Source: an uncultured Lachnospiraceae bacterium (GTDB lineage: Bacteria > Bacillota > Clostridia > Lachnospirales > Lachnospiraceae). Taken from it: DNA of 6,007 nt. The stretch spans positions 1 to 6,007 of the forward strand of contig CAJOQZ010000329.1 of assembly GCA_905236585.1 (NCBI GenBank), in the 5' to 3' direction. A program made the position numbers and the translations under genes. A model generated the notes under the pieces. That model was not told the origin of the DNA. It worked only from the letters and a program-made list of their open reading frames with translations, and did not search any database. Shown one piece after another: positions 1-6,007 of this stretch (positions are counted from its first letter, which is position 1; every line of letters starts with the position of its first letter).

Positions 1-269
1 AACTCCGTTTCCTCGTCCTCGTTCGCCGTCATAAAGATGACCGGGATGCGTCTGCCGAATTTTTCGTGGAGTTTTTCGACCATCTCAAACCCGTTCATCT
101 CCGGCATCATATAGTCCGCCAGAACCATGTCGGGATGATGCTCGCCATACAGTTCGATTGCCTCCGCCCCCGACAGCGCCCGCAGCGTGTTGTACTGCCC
201 GGATAAAATGTTTTCCGTCAGCATCAGCGTCAGTTCCTCATCATCAACGATCAAAATTGTCTTGCTCAT
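1..269 (-). CDS. Response regulator, receiver domain (partial, C-terminus outside window)
   Basis: The first 89 codons of a response regulator are present; the gene runs off the window edge. The protein begins MSKTILIVDDEE, the first strand of a CheY-like receiver with the acidic pair D9/D10. The phosphoacceptor is D52, in the context LADYMMPEMNG, and T81 in VIFMTAN is the conserved switch Thr. The conserved Lys and the final helices lie beyond the window, so any output domain (DNA-binding, GGDEF, HD-GYP or none) cannot be told. The ATG at 267-269 follows an AAAGGGA ribosome site with 7 bases of spacing. The gene starts 24 bases after the hybrid kinase stop, with no terminator or convincing promoter between them, so it is probably the last-step partner of that kinase. 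The receiver assignment is firm; the pairing is inferred from adjacency. Confidence 0.93.
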   Translation of the reverse strand, partial: MSKTILIVDDEELTLMLTENILSGQYNTLRALSGAEAIELYGEHHPDMVLADYMMPEMNGFEMVEKLHEKFGRRIPVIFMTANEDEETE

Positions 270-276
270 ATTCTTT

Positions 277-283
277 TCCCTTT
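277..283 (-). promoter_or_regulatory. Ribosome binding site of the response regulator
   Basis: The minus strand reads AAAGGGA followed by 7 bases and then ATG at 269. It lies within the 24-base gap after the kinase stop codon and supports the chosen start. Confidence 0.6.
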
Positions 284-293
284 CTTATTGATT

Positions 294-2897
294 TTATTTT
301 TGATCCTCTCCGTCAGACGATTCCCCCAGCACTTTCAGTTTTTCCTTATATGAGCCGAAATATGCCAGAACGTCTCCGGTATGTTCCTCAATATATGTCA
401 TGTCTTTATCTTTGCACGCCAGTTCCAGCGACCGCGCACGATCCGACAATTCCTGTGCGCCGATGACTTTTGCGGAACTTTTCAGGGCGTGCACCTTCGT
501 CTGAAAATTCTCCCAGTCCCCCGCGTCATAGTAGCCGCGGATCTCGTCGCTTTTCGCGGTAATGGTCTGGAAGAAAAATTTCAGCACCGTCATGTACATC
601 TCCTCCGAACCCGCATATTCGATCCCCTCTTTGGTATCGAGATAGCCCCGCTCCTCGAATACATCCAAAATCGATCCGCCGGAAGAATCGCTCTTATCCG
701 AGGGGTTTTGTTCCTGTTCGAACGATCCCGTCTGTCCCGCCGGCTGCGCCTCGGCACGCTCACCCTTGTCCACTTTTTCGGGCGGCAGGAATTTAAGAAG
801 CATTTCTTCGAGCCGCTTGCCGTTCACCGGCTTTACCAGATAATCGTCGAAGCCCGCGGCAAGATATTCTTCCCTCGCTCCGGCAACCGCGTTCGCCGTC
901 AGCGCGATGCAGGGCTTTTTCGCATTCGCGTTGTCTTCCGCCCCGCGCAGCGCCACAAGCATCTCAATTCCGTCCATCACCGGCATGCGATGGTCGATCA
1001 GCAGGCAGTCGTATTCCCTCTTTTCCGTCAGGGACAGCGCCTGCTTGCCGTCGGACGCCGTGTCGATGGCAACCTGCGTCCGCTTCAGGAGTCCTTTTAC
1101 CACCATCAGGTTCATTTCCGTATCATCCACGAGAAGGATCTTGGCATCTGGCGCCGTAAAGGTGTTGCGGCTTGTCTCGCCCTCGTCTCCGATGTCCTGC
1201 ATCGCCTTGTCGATATCCCCGATCGGCTCCCAGTCAACCACTTTCTGCCGCACGGCAAAGGAAAACTTGCTGCCCTCGCCGTAGACGCTTTCCACCTCCG
1301 GCGAAGTCCCCATTAAATGAAGCAGTTTCCAGACGATGTTCATCCCCAGCCCGGTGCCCTCGATCGTGCGGTTGCGCACCTCATCGATCCGCTCGAAGGC
1401 GGAGAAGAGTTTGTGGAGGTCCTCCTCCTTAATGCCGATTCCGGTATCTTCCACCGCCACCTTAAGCAAGATCTCTTCCTCTCCAGTTTTTTCGCATTGG
1501 ACGCTCAGTACGACGCCGCCCTCCTTGGTATACTTGATCGCATTCGTCAGCAGATTGATGATGACCTGCCGGATGCGCATACTGTCCCCGTAAAGGATAT
1601 GGGGCATTTCCTGCTCCACATCCACATTGAACGTCAGCCCTTTTTCTACTGCACGGGACGATAAGATTGTCACCATGTCGATGATGACGTTCGCGAGGTC
1701 ATACTCATCCGGGAACAGTTCCATTTTCCCCGCTTCGATCTTGGAAAAATCCAGCACGTCGTTGATCTGCGCCAGCAGCGTGTTCCCGGCACGCTGGATG
1801 TTCGCCGCGTATCGGCGCTGCGTGGGATCGGTACACTCCCGCAGCAGCATCTCGTCCATTCCCAATATCGTATTGATCGGCGTTCGGATCTCGTGGGACA
1901 TATTCGCAAGGAAGTCGCTCTTCGCCCGGTTCGCCTCTTCCGCGGCCTTTTTGGCGCGCTGCAGCGCCTCTCCTTCCCGGACGCGCTGTGACGTAATCAG
2001 CAAAAAGAACGCAAGCGCCATAACCATGACGACCAAGACCATGAAAATGGCAAGCACCAGACGGGGCAGATTATACAGTCCGCCGGCAATCACCTCCGGC
2101 GAAATGATCCCCACATAGACGAAATTGGTATTCTCTACCTCCGCCGCGTAGAAATACAGCGTCCCTTCCGTCGTCTTTTCCAGGGTCGCCACCGCCCGCG
2201 ACGTATCCATCTCGCGGATCAGGCGCTCAAACACCTCGCGCACCGAGCGGCTGTTGTAAAAACTTTTCTCCTCTTCATTCACCGTGGCAAACGGCATTAC
2301 GACTTCGCCGTCCCGCGTCATCAGCATCGCCTTTCCTCTGCCCTCATAGGATGATACGGGAAAGGTTCGTGCAAATTCCGCCGCCGCCTCACATTCATAG
2401 AGCACGTAGCGGACATTTTCTCCGCGGAAAACAGGGCATGTAAAAAGCAGTCCGCCGCTTGGCGTATAGGAAATGCCGCTCTTGCCGCGAAGCGACATCA
2501 TGATGCCGCTGTAATCGGCAGGCGACAGCGCATCGCCGTGTATCGCGCTCCCGTCGGCGGCGAGAAGCCCTGTAAATACATTGGGGTTCCCTTCGTGGTT
2601 CTGCTCGACAAACGAAAGCGTCAGATTCATCTCGTCTTCTTTGTCCATCTGGTTGTTGTTCTCGATCATCCATGCCAGTGTGGACAAATGCTCCAATTCC
2701 CTGGTAAGGTTGTGCGCATACAACTGTGCGGAATAATCGCTGTTCCTCTCGAGAACCTGCCGTTCATAGCCTTCCAGCAAGCCTCCAAGCCGGACGTAGA
2801 TCAATATGCCGAACGCCACCATAACGAGTCCGAATACGATGATGATCGGCACCAGACGGTTCTTAAGGAAGTATATCCGAAATTTATTCTGTTTCAA
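294..2897 (-). CDS. Membrane-bound hybrid histidine kinase (sensor, HisKA, HATPase, receiver, Hpt)
   Basis: An 867-residue sensor kinase with all the parts of an internal phosphorelay. Membrane segments at about 13-36 and 278-302 flank an extracytoplasmic domain of about 240 residues, whose pattern resembles a double-Cache sensor (fold inferred, not proven). No HAMP domain is evident; a short charged helix (about 303-327) leads straight to the H-box FLANMSHEIRTP with H335. The ATPase shows the N-box (N452, LLTNAIKYTKEGG), G1 (DTGIGI, D484) and G2 (GTGLGMN, about 514-520). The receiver (about 584-704) has D591/D592, phosphoacceptor D635, T667 and K689. After a Gln/Ser/Gly-rich linker comes an Hpt domain (about 750-855) with H803 in HALKSSAKVIG. 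Likely phosphate flow is H335 to D635 to H803, then to a separate response regulator, probably the next gene. The start is TTG: an in-frame stop lies two codons upstream and the next Met falls inside the first membrane helix. The gene overlaps the upstream gene by 14 bases. Ligand unknown. Confidence 0.95.
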   Translation of the reverse strand: MKQNKFRIYFLKNRLVPIIIVFGLVMVAFGILIYVRLGGLLEGYERQVLERNSDYSAQLYAHNLTRELEHLSTLAWMIENNNQMDKEDEMNLTLSFVEQNHEGNPNVFTGLLAADGSAIHGDALSPADYSGIMMSLRGKSGISYTPSGGLLFTCPVFRGENVRYVLYECEAAAEFARTFPVSSYEGRGKAMLMTRDGEVVMPFATVNEEEKSFYNSRSVREVFERLIREMDTSRAVATLEKTTEGTLYFYAAEVENTNFVYVGIISPEVIAGGLYNLPRLVLAIFMVLVVMVMALAFFLLITSQRVREGEALQRAKKAAEEANRAKSDFLANMSHEIRTPINTILGMDEMLLRECTDPTQRRYAANIQRAGNTLLAQINDVLDFSKIEAGKMELFPDEYDLANVIIDMVTILSSRAVEKGLTFNVDVEQEMPHILYGDSMRIRQVIINLLTNAIKYTKEGGVVLSVQCEKTGEEEILLKVAVEDTGIGIKEEDLHKLFSAFERIDEVRNRTIEGTGLGMNIVWKLLHLMGTSPEVESVYGEGSKFSFAVRQKVVDWEPIGDIDKAMQDIGDEGETSRNTFTAPDAKILLVDDTEMNLMVVKGLLKRTQVAIDTASDGKQALSLTEKREYDCLLIDHRMPVMDGIEMLVALRGAEDNANAKKPCIALTANAVAGAREEYLAAGFDDYLVKPVNGKRLEEMLLKFLPPEKVDKGERAEAQPAGQTGSFEQEQNPSDKSDSSGGSILDVFEERGYLDTKEGIEYAGSEEMYMTVLKFFFQTITAKSDEIRGYYDAGDWENFQTKVHALKSSAKVIGAQELSDRARSLELACKDKDMTYIEEHTGDVLAYFGSYKEKLKVLGESSDGEDQK

Positions 2898-3999
2898 TTT
2901 CTACCCCCTCGACAAACCAATCCATTCCGAACAAAAGACCCTCGTCGCTGATCCGCTCGTCTTCCCGGCACATAACAACGCCGTCTGAACTTTTGATCTC
3001 TCCTAAGAACACATCGAAGCCGTTGTCAAAACTCTTGCGCACTTTCCGCACGTCAGACGCAATATCCACTTCTACCAGCGGCGAGATGTCTTCGACGGCG
3101 ACGACGTCTTCCGACGCGCCCCGCCAATAAGATACATCTATCTGTGCGCCGCCTTTCAGATAGTCCTGTAATATATATTTGTACAAAACGTCCCAATGGA
3201 ACACAAGGGACGCAAGAAACCTGTCGGAAAACTGCGGGTCGACGCAGTTGTAGCCGATGGACTTCACCCCGTTCGCCTCTGCGACGCGGATCGTCTCCGG
3301 CGTGGAGGAATGATGCGTCAGCACATCCGCTCCCTCGTCAATAAGCGCCTGCGCCTGTTCTTTTTCTTTTTCCGTATCATACCATGCGCCGGTAAAGCGC
3401 ACCCTGACACGCGCATCCGGATTGACGGACCGCGCCCCCAAAAGATACGCGTTGATCCCCCGGTCCACCTGCTGGTTGTCCATTGCCGCGACATATCCGA
3501 GGATGTTGCTCTGGGTCATCCCTCCCGCAATCATCCCCGACAGATAGCGCATCTGGTACATTCTGCCGTAATAAGTCGTCGCGTTCTTCGGCTCGGACTC
3601 CGGCGATATTGTATAAAAATAAATATCCGGGTATGCTTCGATCACTTCTTTGACGTTATCGCCGAATCCGTCGCTCGTCAAAAAAATAACCGACGCTCCT
3701 TCGCCCGCTATTTTTTCCACCGCCAATTCACATGATTCTTTTGTCTCGTTGACGTACTCGACCGTTCTCAATTCGATGCCGTATGTGTCGCAAGCCGCTT
3801 TTAAGCCGCTGTAGTGGCTTTCGTTCCAGCCGTCGTCCTCAATCGAGCCAATAAAAACTCCGCCGACAATGATCGCCTTTTGCGGCTCCTTCCGCCGGAG
3901 CGTGTTGATCAGGAGAACCATCACGCTTGTCAGCACCAGCAGCAGGAGAAAAAACAGGATCGTCCAAATATTGTCGCGCAGTTTTTCTTTTTGTATCAT
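2884..3999 (-). CDS. Membrane-anchored BMP-family (PnrA-like) solute-binding protein
   Basis: A 371-residue protein of the basic membrane protein (BMP/PnrA) family, whose studied members bind nucleosides or related ligands outside the membrane. Family hallmarks are visible along the whole length: the ligand-site region GSIEDDGWNESHYSGLK (51-67), with W58-N59 where PnrA proteins usually have Phe-Asn; RMYQMRYLSGMIAG (146-159); the GAWYDTEKEKEQAQALIDEGADV block (204-226); and the C-terminal MDWFVEGV (359-366). The N-terminus has a single hydrophobic helix (about 11-33) followed by RRK and no lipobox Cys, so it is probably held by an uncleaved anchor rather than lipidated. The ATG abuts the stop codon of the preceding lipoprotein gene (TAAATG), with GGAG 8 bases before the start. 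No permease or ATPase gene is present, so a sensing role with the downstream kinase is more likely than uptake; Med of Bacillus subtilis is a precedent for a BMP-family regulator. The ligand is not predictable. Confidence 0.9.
   Translation of the reverse strand: MIQKEKLRDNIWTILFFLLLLVLTSVMVLLINTLRRKEPQKAIIVGGVFIGSIEDDGWNESHYSGLKAACDTYGIELRTVEYVNETKESCELAVEKIAGEGASVIFLTSDGFGDNVKEVIEAYPDIYFYTISPESEPKNATTYYGRMYQMRYLSGMIAGGMTQSNILGYVAAMDNQQVDRGINAYLLGARSVNPDARVRVRFTGAWYDTEKEKEQAQALIDEGADVLTHHSSTPETIRVAEANGVKSIGYNCVDPQFSDRFLASLVFHWDVLYKYILQDYLKGGAQIDVSYWRGASEDVVAVEDISPLVEVDIASDVRKVRKSFDNGFDVFLGEIKSSDGVVMCREDERISDEGLLFGMDWFVEGVEIETE
2901..2910 (-). promoter_or_regulatory. Ribosome binding site supporting a TTG start
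   Basis: The minus strand reads GAGGGGGTAG, then AAA, then TTG at 2897-2895. The G-run ends 6 bases before the TTG. The site lies inside the last codons of the upstream BMP-family gene. Because the frame is closed by TAG at 2903-2901 and no ATG is nearby, this site decides the start. Confidence 0.75.
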
Positions 4000-4866
4000 T
4001 TATTCCGCTCCGTTCGCCTTATCGACAAACCGCTTCGCCGCCGTGTAGTCGCCGACGACGTATTGACAGTCCCCGTTGATCATCTCTCCGATCGCCGTTT
4101 CCATGTCGCGATAGCCCTTGACGGTCAGCGGGAATCCCTCAAATTCATCATTCCCCTCGCAGTACTCCTGCGCCGTCGTCAGATTCTCCACGCCGATCGT
4201 CTCCGACGCGTCCTTGCCCCGGAGAATCGCTTCGACCTCCCCGGCGCTTTTTGCCTCGTCAAACTCCGTATTCCCCACCGGCACGATCAGCGACTGCGCC
4301 GTCACATAATACGGCTTGGAAAAGGCAACCTTCTCCTTGCGCTCTTCCGTAATGGATATTCCGCCGATGCAGATGTCGCACTTGTGCTGCTTCACCGATA
4401 AGAACATGGTTTCGAAACTCGAATTAACGATGACGAGTTCTTTTTCGAGGTAGTCCGCAAGAAGCTCGGCAATCTCCATGTCAATGCCGTAATACGCACC
4501 GACTTCTCCGTATTCGAACGGCTCAAAGTCAAGCGTCGAGGCAACGATGATCTGATCCTTCGACTCATCCATCTCCGCAGACGTCACAAGATGCGCCTCG
4601 CCGCCCGTCATATAGCGGTCGATGATCTCATCAAGTTCGCCGCTTTGCTTAATTTCGTCAATAAAGTCATTCACCGCGGCGAGAAGATCCCCCTGATCCT
4701 TGTCGACGCCGATCCCGTACTGCTCCTCAGTCAGCGCAATGTCGATGATCTTCACCCGCTCCTTCGAGGAAACCGCGTCATCTCCGACGATTCTCCGCCC
4801 TCCGCATCCCGCGGCAGAAACCATGAGCATTATGATAGAAAGTCCAATGGCAAAACTTTTTTTCAT
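4000..4866 (-). CDS. SBP_bac_3-type solute-binding lipoprotein, apparently circularly permuted
   Basis: A 288-residue lipoprotein related to polar amino acid binding proteins. The signal peptide is MKKSFAIGLSIIMLMVSAAG and the lipidated Cys is C21 (lipobox SAAGC). Residues about 38-88 (IDIALTEEQYGIGVDKDQGD to IIDRYM) match what is normally the C-terminal end of an SBP_bac_3 domain. Residues about 104-288 then give the usual N-terminal start (IIVASTLDFEPFEY, YYGIDMEIAELLADYL), the ITEER loop with R176, FSKPYY, and finally CQYVVGD with D273, ending soon after. R176 and D273 align with the HisJ residues that hold the ligand carboxylate and amino groups, so an amino acid or similar zwitterion is a plausible ligand. 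It is the first gene after the promoter at 4908-4936. The ATG follows a G7 ribosome site. With no transporter genes in view, it may present ligand to the kinase. Family is firm, permutation likely, role inferred. Confidence 0.92.
   Translation of the reverse strand: MKKSFAIGLSIIMLMVSAAGCGGRRIVGDDAVSSKERVKIIDIALTEEQYGIGVDKDQGDLLAAVNDFIDEIKQSGELDEIIDRYMTGGEAHLVTSAEMDESKDQIIVASTLDFEPFEYGEVGAYYGIDMEIAELLADYLEKELVIVNSSFETMFLSVKQHKCDICIGGISITEERKEKVAFSKPYYVTAQSLIVPVGNTEFDEAKSAGEVEAILRGKDASETIGVENLTTAQEYCEGNDEFEGFPLTVKGYRDMETAIGEMINGDCQYVVGDYTAAKRFVDKANGAE
4008..4011 (-). promoter_or_regulatory. Ribosome binding site of the BMP-family gene
   Basis: The minus strand has GGAG 8 bases before the ATG at 3999-3997, inside the last codons of the lipoprotein gene. 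It implies translation of the two genes is closely linked. Confidence 0.55.
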
Positions 4867-4907
4867 TTTTACCCCCCCACTTTCTTTTCAAACAACTCTA
4901 TGTATGT
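4867..4907 (-). other. 5' leader of the sensor operon
   Basis: This stretch lies between the -10 box and the first start codon. It is AT-rich, with no strong hairpin or riboswitch-like structure visible, and contains only the G7 ribosome site. It is too short for known riboswitch classes. Confidence 0.5.
4872..4878 (-). promoter_or_regulatory. Ribosome binding site made of a run of seven G
   Basis: The minus strand reads GTGGGGGGGTAAAA before ATG at 4866. The G7 run ends 5 bases before the start codon and is the only sequence able to pair with the anti-Shine-Dalgarno. Confidence 0.7.
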
Positions 4908-4936
4908 ATTATACAATAACTCCCGTAATGACTCAA
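4908..4936 (-). promoter_or_regulatory. Sigma-A-type promoter of the sensor operon
   Basis: On the minus strand, TTGAGT (4936-4931) is followed by exactly 17 bases and a perfect TATAAT (4913-4908). The transcription start would fall near 4900-4902, giving a leader of about 35 bases before the ATG at 4866. The element lies just after the secA terminator, which fits a new transcription unit starting here. No operator repeat was recognised around it. Confidence 0.8.
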
Positions 4937-4938
4937 CC

Positions 4939-4978
4939 AAAAAAATAGCGATTCCAACACCGTTGAAACCGCTATTTT
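4939..4978 (-). terminator. Rho-independent terminator downstream of secA
   Basis: In the minus-strand transcript, AAAATAGCG (4978-4970) pairs perfectly with CGCTATTTT (4950-4942). An inner CAAC/GTTG pairing extends the hairpin, and the T-run of seven (4945-4939) forms the tail. It starts 25 bases after the secA stop codon. The opposite strand has only four T after the stem, so termination in the plus direction would be weak. Confidence 0.9.
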
Positions 4979-5002
4979 GCCGTTTGCGTTTGACTTGCGA
5001 TA

Positions 5003-6007
5003 CTACCCCGCCATCCTGCCGTGGCAGTTCTTGAACTTTTTGCCCGAACCGCAGGGACACGGATCGTTCGGGTAAATCTTCTTCGCGGCGCGTTTCTTCG
5101 GACCGGAGGACGCAGACTCGTCCTTGTTCGTGCCGGTGACTTTCGCCACTTCCTCCCGCTCCACCTTGCGCTCCACGCGGATGCGGAAAAGCATCTGGAC
5201 CGTTTCGCTGCGGATTGCGTCGTTCATGGCGTCCATCATGTCATAACTTGCCATTTTATACTCAACGACCGGATTCCTCTGACCGTATGCCTGAAGGCCG
5301 ATCCCCTGCCGCAGCAGTTCCATATCGTCGATCTCGTCCATCCACTTATGATCGATCACGCGAAGCAGAATGATACGTTCCACCTCTCGGAACTGCTCGC
5401 TTTCCGGAAATTCCTTTTCCTTTTCATCATACATGGAAAACGCCTTGTCCGTATAATATTTTTTGATATCCTCCGTGTTCTTAAAATCGCTCAACTTCGC
5501 CGGCGTGAGCGCCGGAACGGGGATGATCGGCTGCAGGAGGCTGTTGAACTCGATCGGATTCCACTGCTCGCGGCTGATCGAATCATTAAAGCAGGTGTCT
5601 ACCGCGTCGCTGACCTGCCCCTCGATCATGTCGAGGATCTGCTGCTTCATGTTCTCGCCTTCTAATACGCGGCGGCGCTGCGCGTAAACCATTTCGCGCT
5701 GCTCGTTGTTCACCTGATCGAACTCGAGCAGGTTCTTGCGGATGGAGAAGTTGTTGCTCTCGATCTTCTCCTGCGCGCGCTCAATCGCGTTCGACAGCAT
5801 CTTATGCTTGATCTGCTCGCCCTCGGGCACGCCGAGCGCCTTAAATGTCGAGATCAGACGCTCCGAACCGAACAGGCGCATCAGGTCGTCCTCCAGCGAC
5901 AGGAAGAACTGCGATTCGCCCGGGTCGCCCTGCCGCCCGGCACGTCCGCGCAGCTGGTTGTCGATGCGGCGGGACTCATGCCGCTCGGTGCCGATGATCT
6001 TCAATCC
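5003..6007 (-). CDS. secA: Preprotein translocase ATPase SecA (partial, 5' end outside window)
   Basis: The last 334 codons of SecA, the ATPase that drives unfolded preproteins through the SecYEG channel at the inner face of the membrane. The fragment opens with GLKIIGTERHESRRIDNQLRGRAGRQGDPG, the last helicase motif of the second nucleotide-binding domain. It continues through the helical scaffold and wing regions (for example LLRVIDHKWMDEIDDMELLRQGIGLQAYGQRNP). It ends in a charged linker and a C-terminal zinc-binding tail, CPCGSGKKFKNCHG, with three Cys and one His. This tail usually binds zinc and, in proteobacteria, SecB and phospholipid. The frame is open through the window edge, and the TTG at 6004-6002 is an internal Leu codon, not a start. 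The stop is TAG at 5005-5003, followed by a strong terminator, so secA is transcriptionally separate from the sensor operon. Confidence 0.98.
   Translation of the reverse strand, partial: GLKIIGTERHESRRIDNQLRGRAGRQGDPGESQFFLSLEDDLMRLFGSERLISTFKALGVPEGEQIKHKMLSNAIERAQEKIESNNFSIRKNLLEFDQVNNEQREMVYAQRRRVLEGENMKQQILDMIEGQVSDAVDTCFNDSISREQWNPIEFNSLLQPIIPVPALTPAKLSDFKNTEDIKKYYTDKAFSMYDEKEKEFPESEQFREVERIILLRVIDHKWMDEIDDMELLRQGIGLQAYGQRNPVVEYKMASYDMMDAMNDAIRSETVQMLFRIRVERKVEREEVAKVTGTNKDESASSGPKKRAAKKIYPNDPCPCGSGKKFKNCHGRMAG

Noticed and set aside
381..1316. A 311-codon open frame on the plus strand
   Set aside because: It is antisense to the receiver and Hpt region of the kinase. Its translation is rich in Arg, His and Leu with no recognisable domain, as expected from the reverse strand of a gene with GC-rich third positions.
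1670..1909. A 79-codon minus-strand frame inside the kinase gene
   Set aside because: It is an out-of-frame reading of the HisKA region, with an Arg/Ser/Trp-rich composition typical of a frame shadow.
3196..4401. Plus-strand open frames of 179 and 195 codons
   Set aside because: They lie antisense to the two binding-protein genes, whose domains are clear. The translations show no domain and no convincing ribosome site.
4869..5060. A 63-codon minus-strand frame over the end of secA and the intergenic region
   Set aside because: It is a shifted frame of the SecA tail that runs through the terminator and promoter; no ribosome site or domain supports it.
5500..5515. GC-rich inverted repeat (CCGGCG, TGAG, CGCCGG)
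   Set aside because: It lies inside secA, has only a 6-base stem and lacks a T-run, so it is most likely a chance result of codon use.
5021..5665. A 214-codon plus-strand open frame
   Set aside because: It is antisense to secA, which is unmistakable in the other strand.
6002..6004. TTG as a possible start of a separate protein at the right edge
   Set aside because: The frame stays open to the window edge and the sequence is the middle of SecA, so this is an internal Leu codon.

Overview
The window looks like chromosomal DNA from a low-to-moderate-GC Gram-positive anaerobe, probably of the class Clostridia and perhaps Lachnospiraceae. This is inferred from the gene style: G-rich Shine-Dalgarno sequences, a lipoprotein signal peptide, a SecA with a C-terminal zinc-binding tail, and a clostridial-type hybrid histidine kinase. 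No marker gene fixes the genus. All five genes are on the minus strand, so the biological order runs from high to low coordinates.

Positions 6007 to 5003 hold the 3' third of secA, the preprotein translocase ATPase. It is followed by a clear rho-independent terminator (4939-4978). Two bases further on begins a good sigma-A-type promoter (-35 TTGAGT, 17-base spacer, -10 TATAAT; 4908-4936), which starts a new transcription unit.

That unit runs SBP_bac_3-type lipoprotein (4866-4000), membrane-anchored BMP-family binding protein (3999-2884), hybrid histidine kinase with sensor, HisKA, HATPase, receiver and Hpt domains (2897-294), and the start of a response regulator (269 to the window edge). 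Spacings are 0 bases, a 14-base overlap and 24 bases. No internal terminator is visible, so this is most simply one operon.

The operon reads as a sensing module. Two extracytoplasmic solute-binding proteins of different families sit directly upstream of a kinase, and no ABC permease or ATPase gene is visible. The kinase has all the parts of an internal His-Asp-His relay, and the adjacent response regulator would be the natural fourth step. The most unusual single observation is that the lipoprotein appears to be a circularly permuted SBP_bac_3 domain: the segment that normally ends this fold is at the N-terminus, just after the lipobox, and the protein stops where that segment would normally begin.

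The plus strand shows only antisense open frames over these genes. No RNA genes, mobile elements, CRISPR arrays or long repeats were seen. The only intergenic stretch over 30 bases is 4867-5002, which holds the terminator, promoter and leader.
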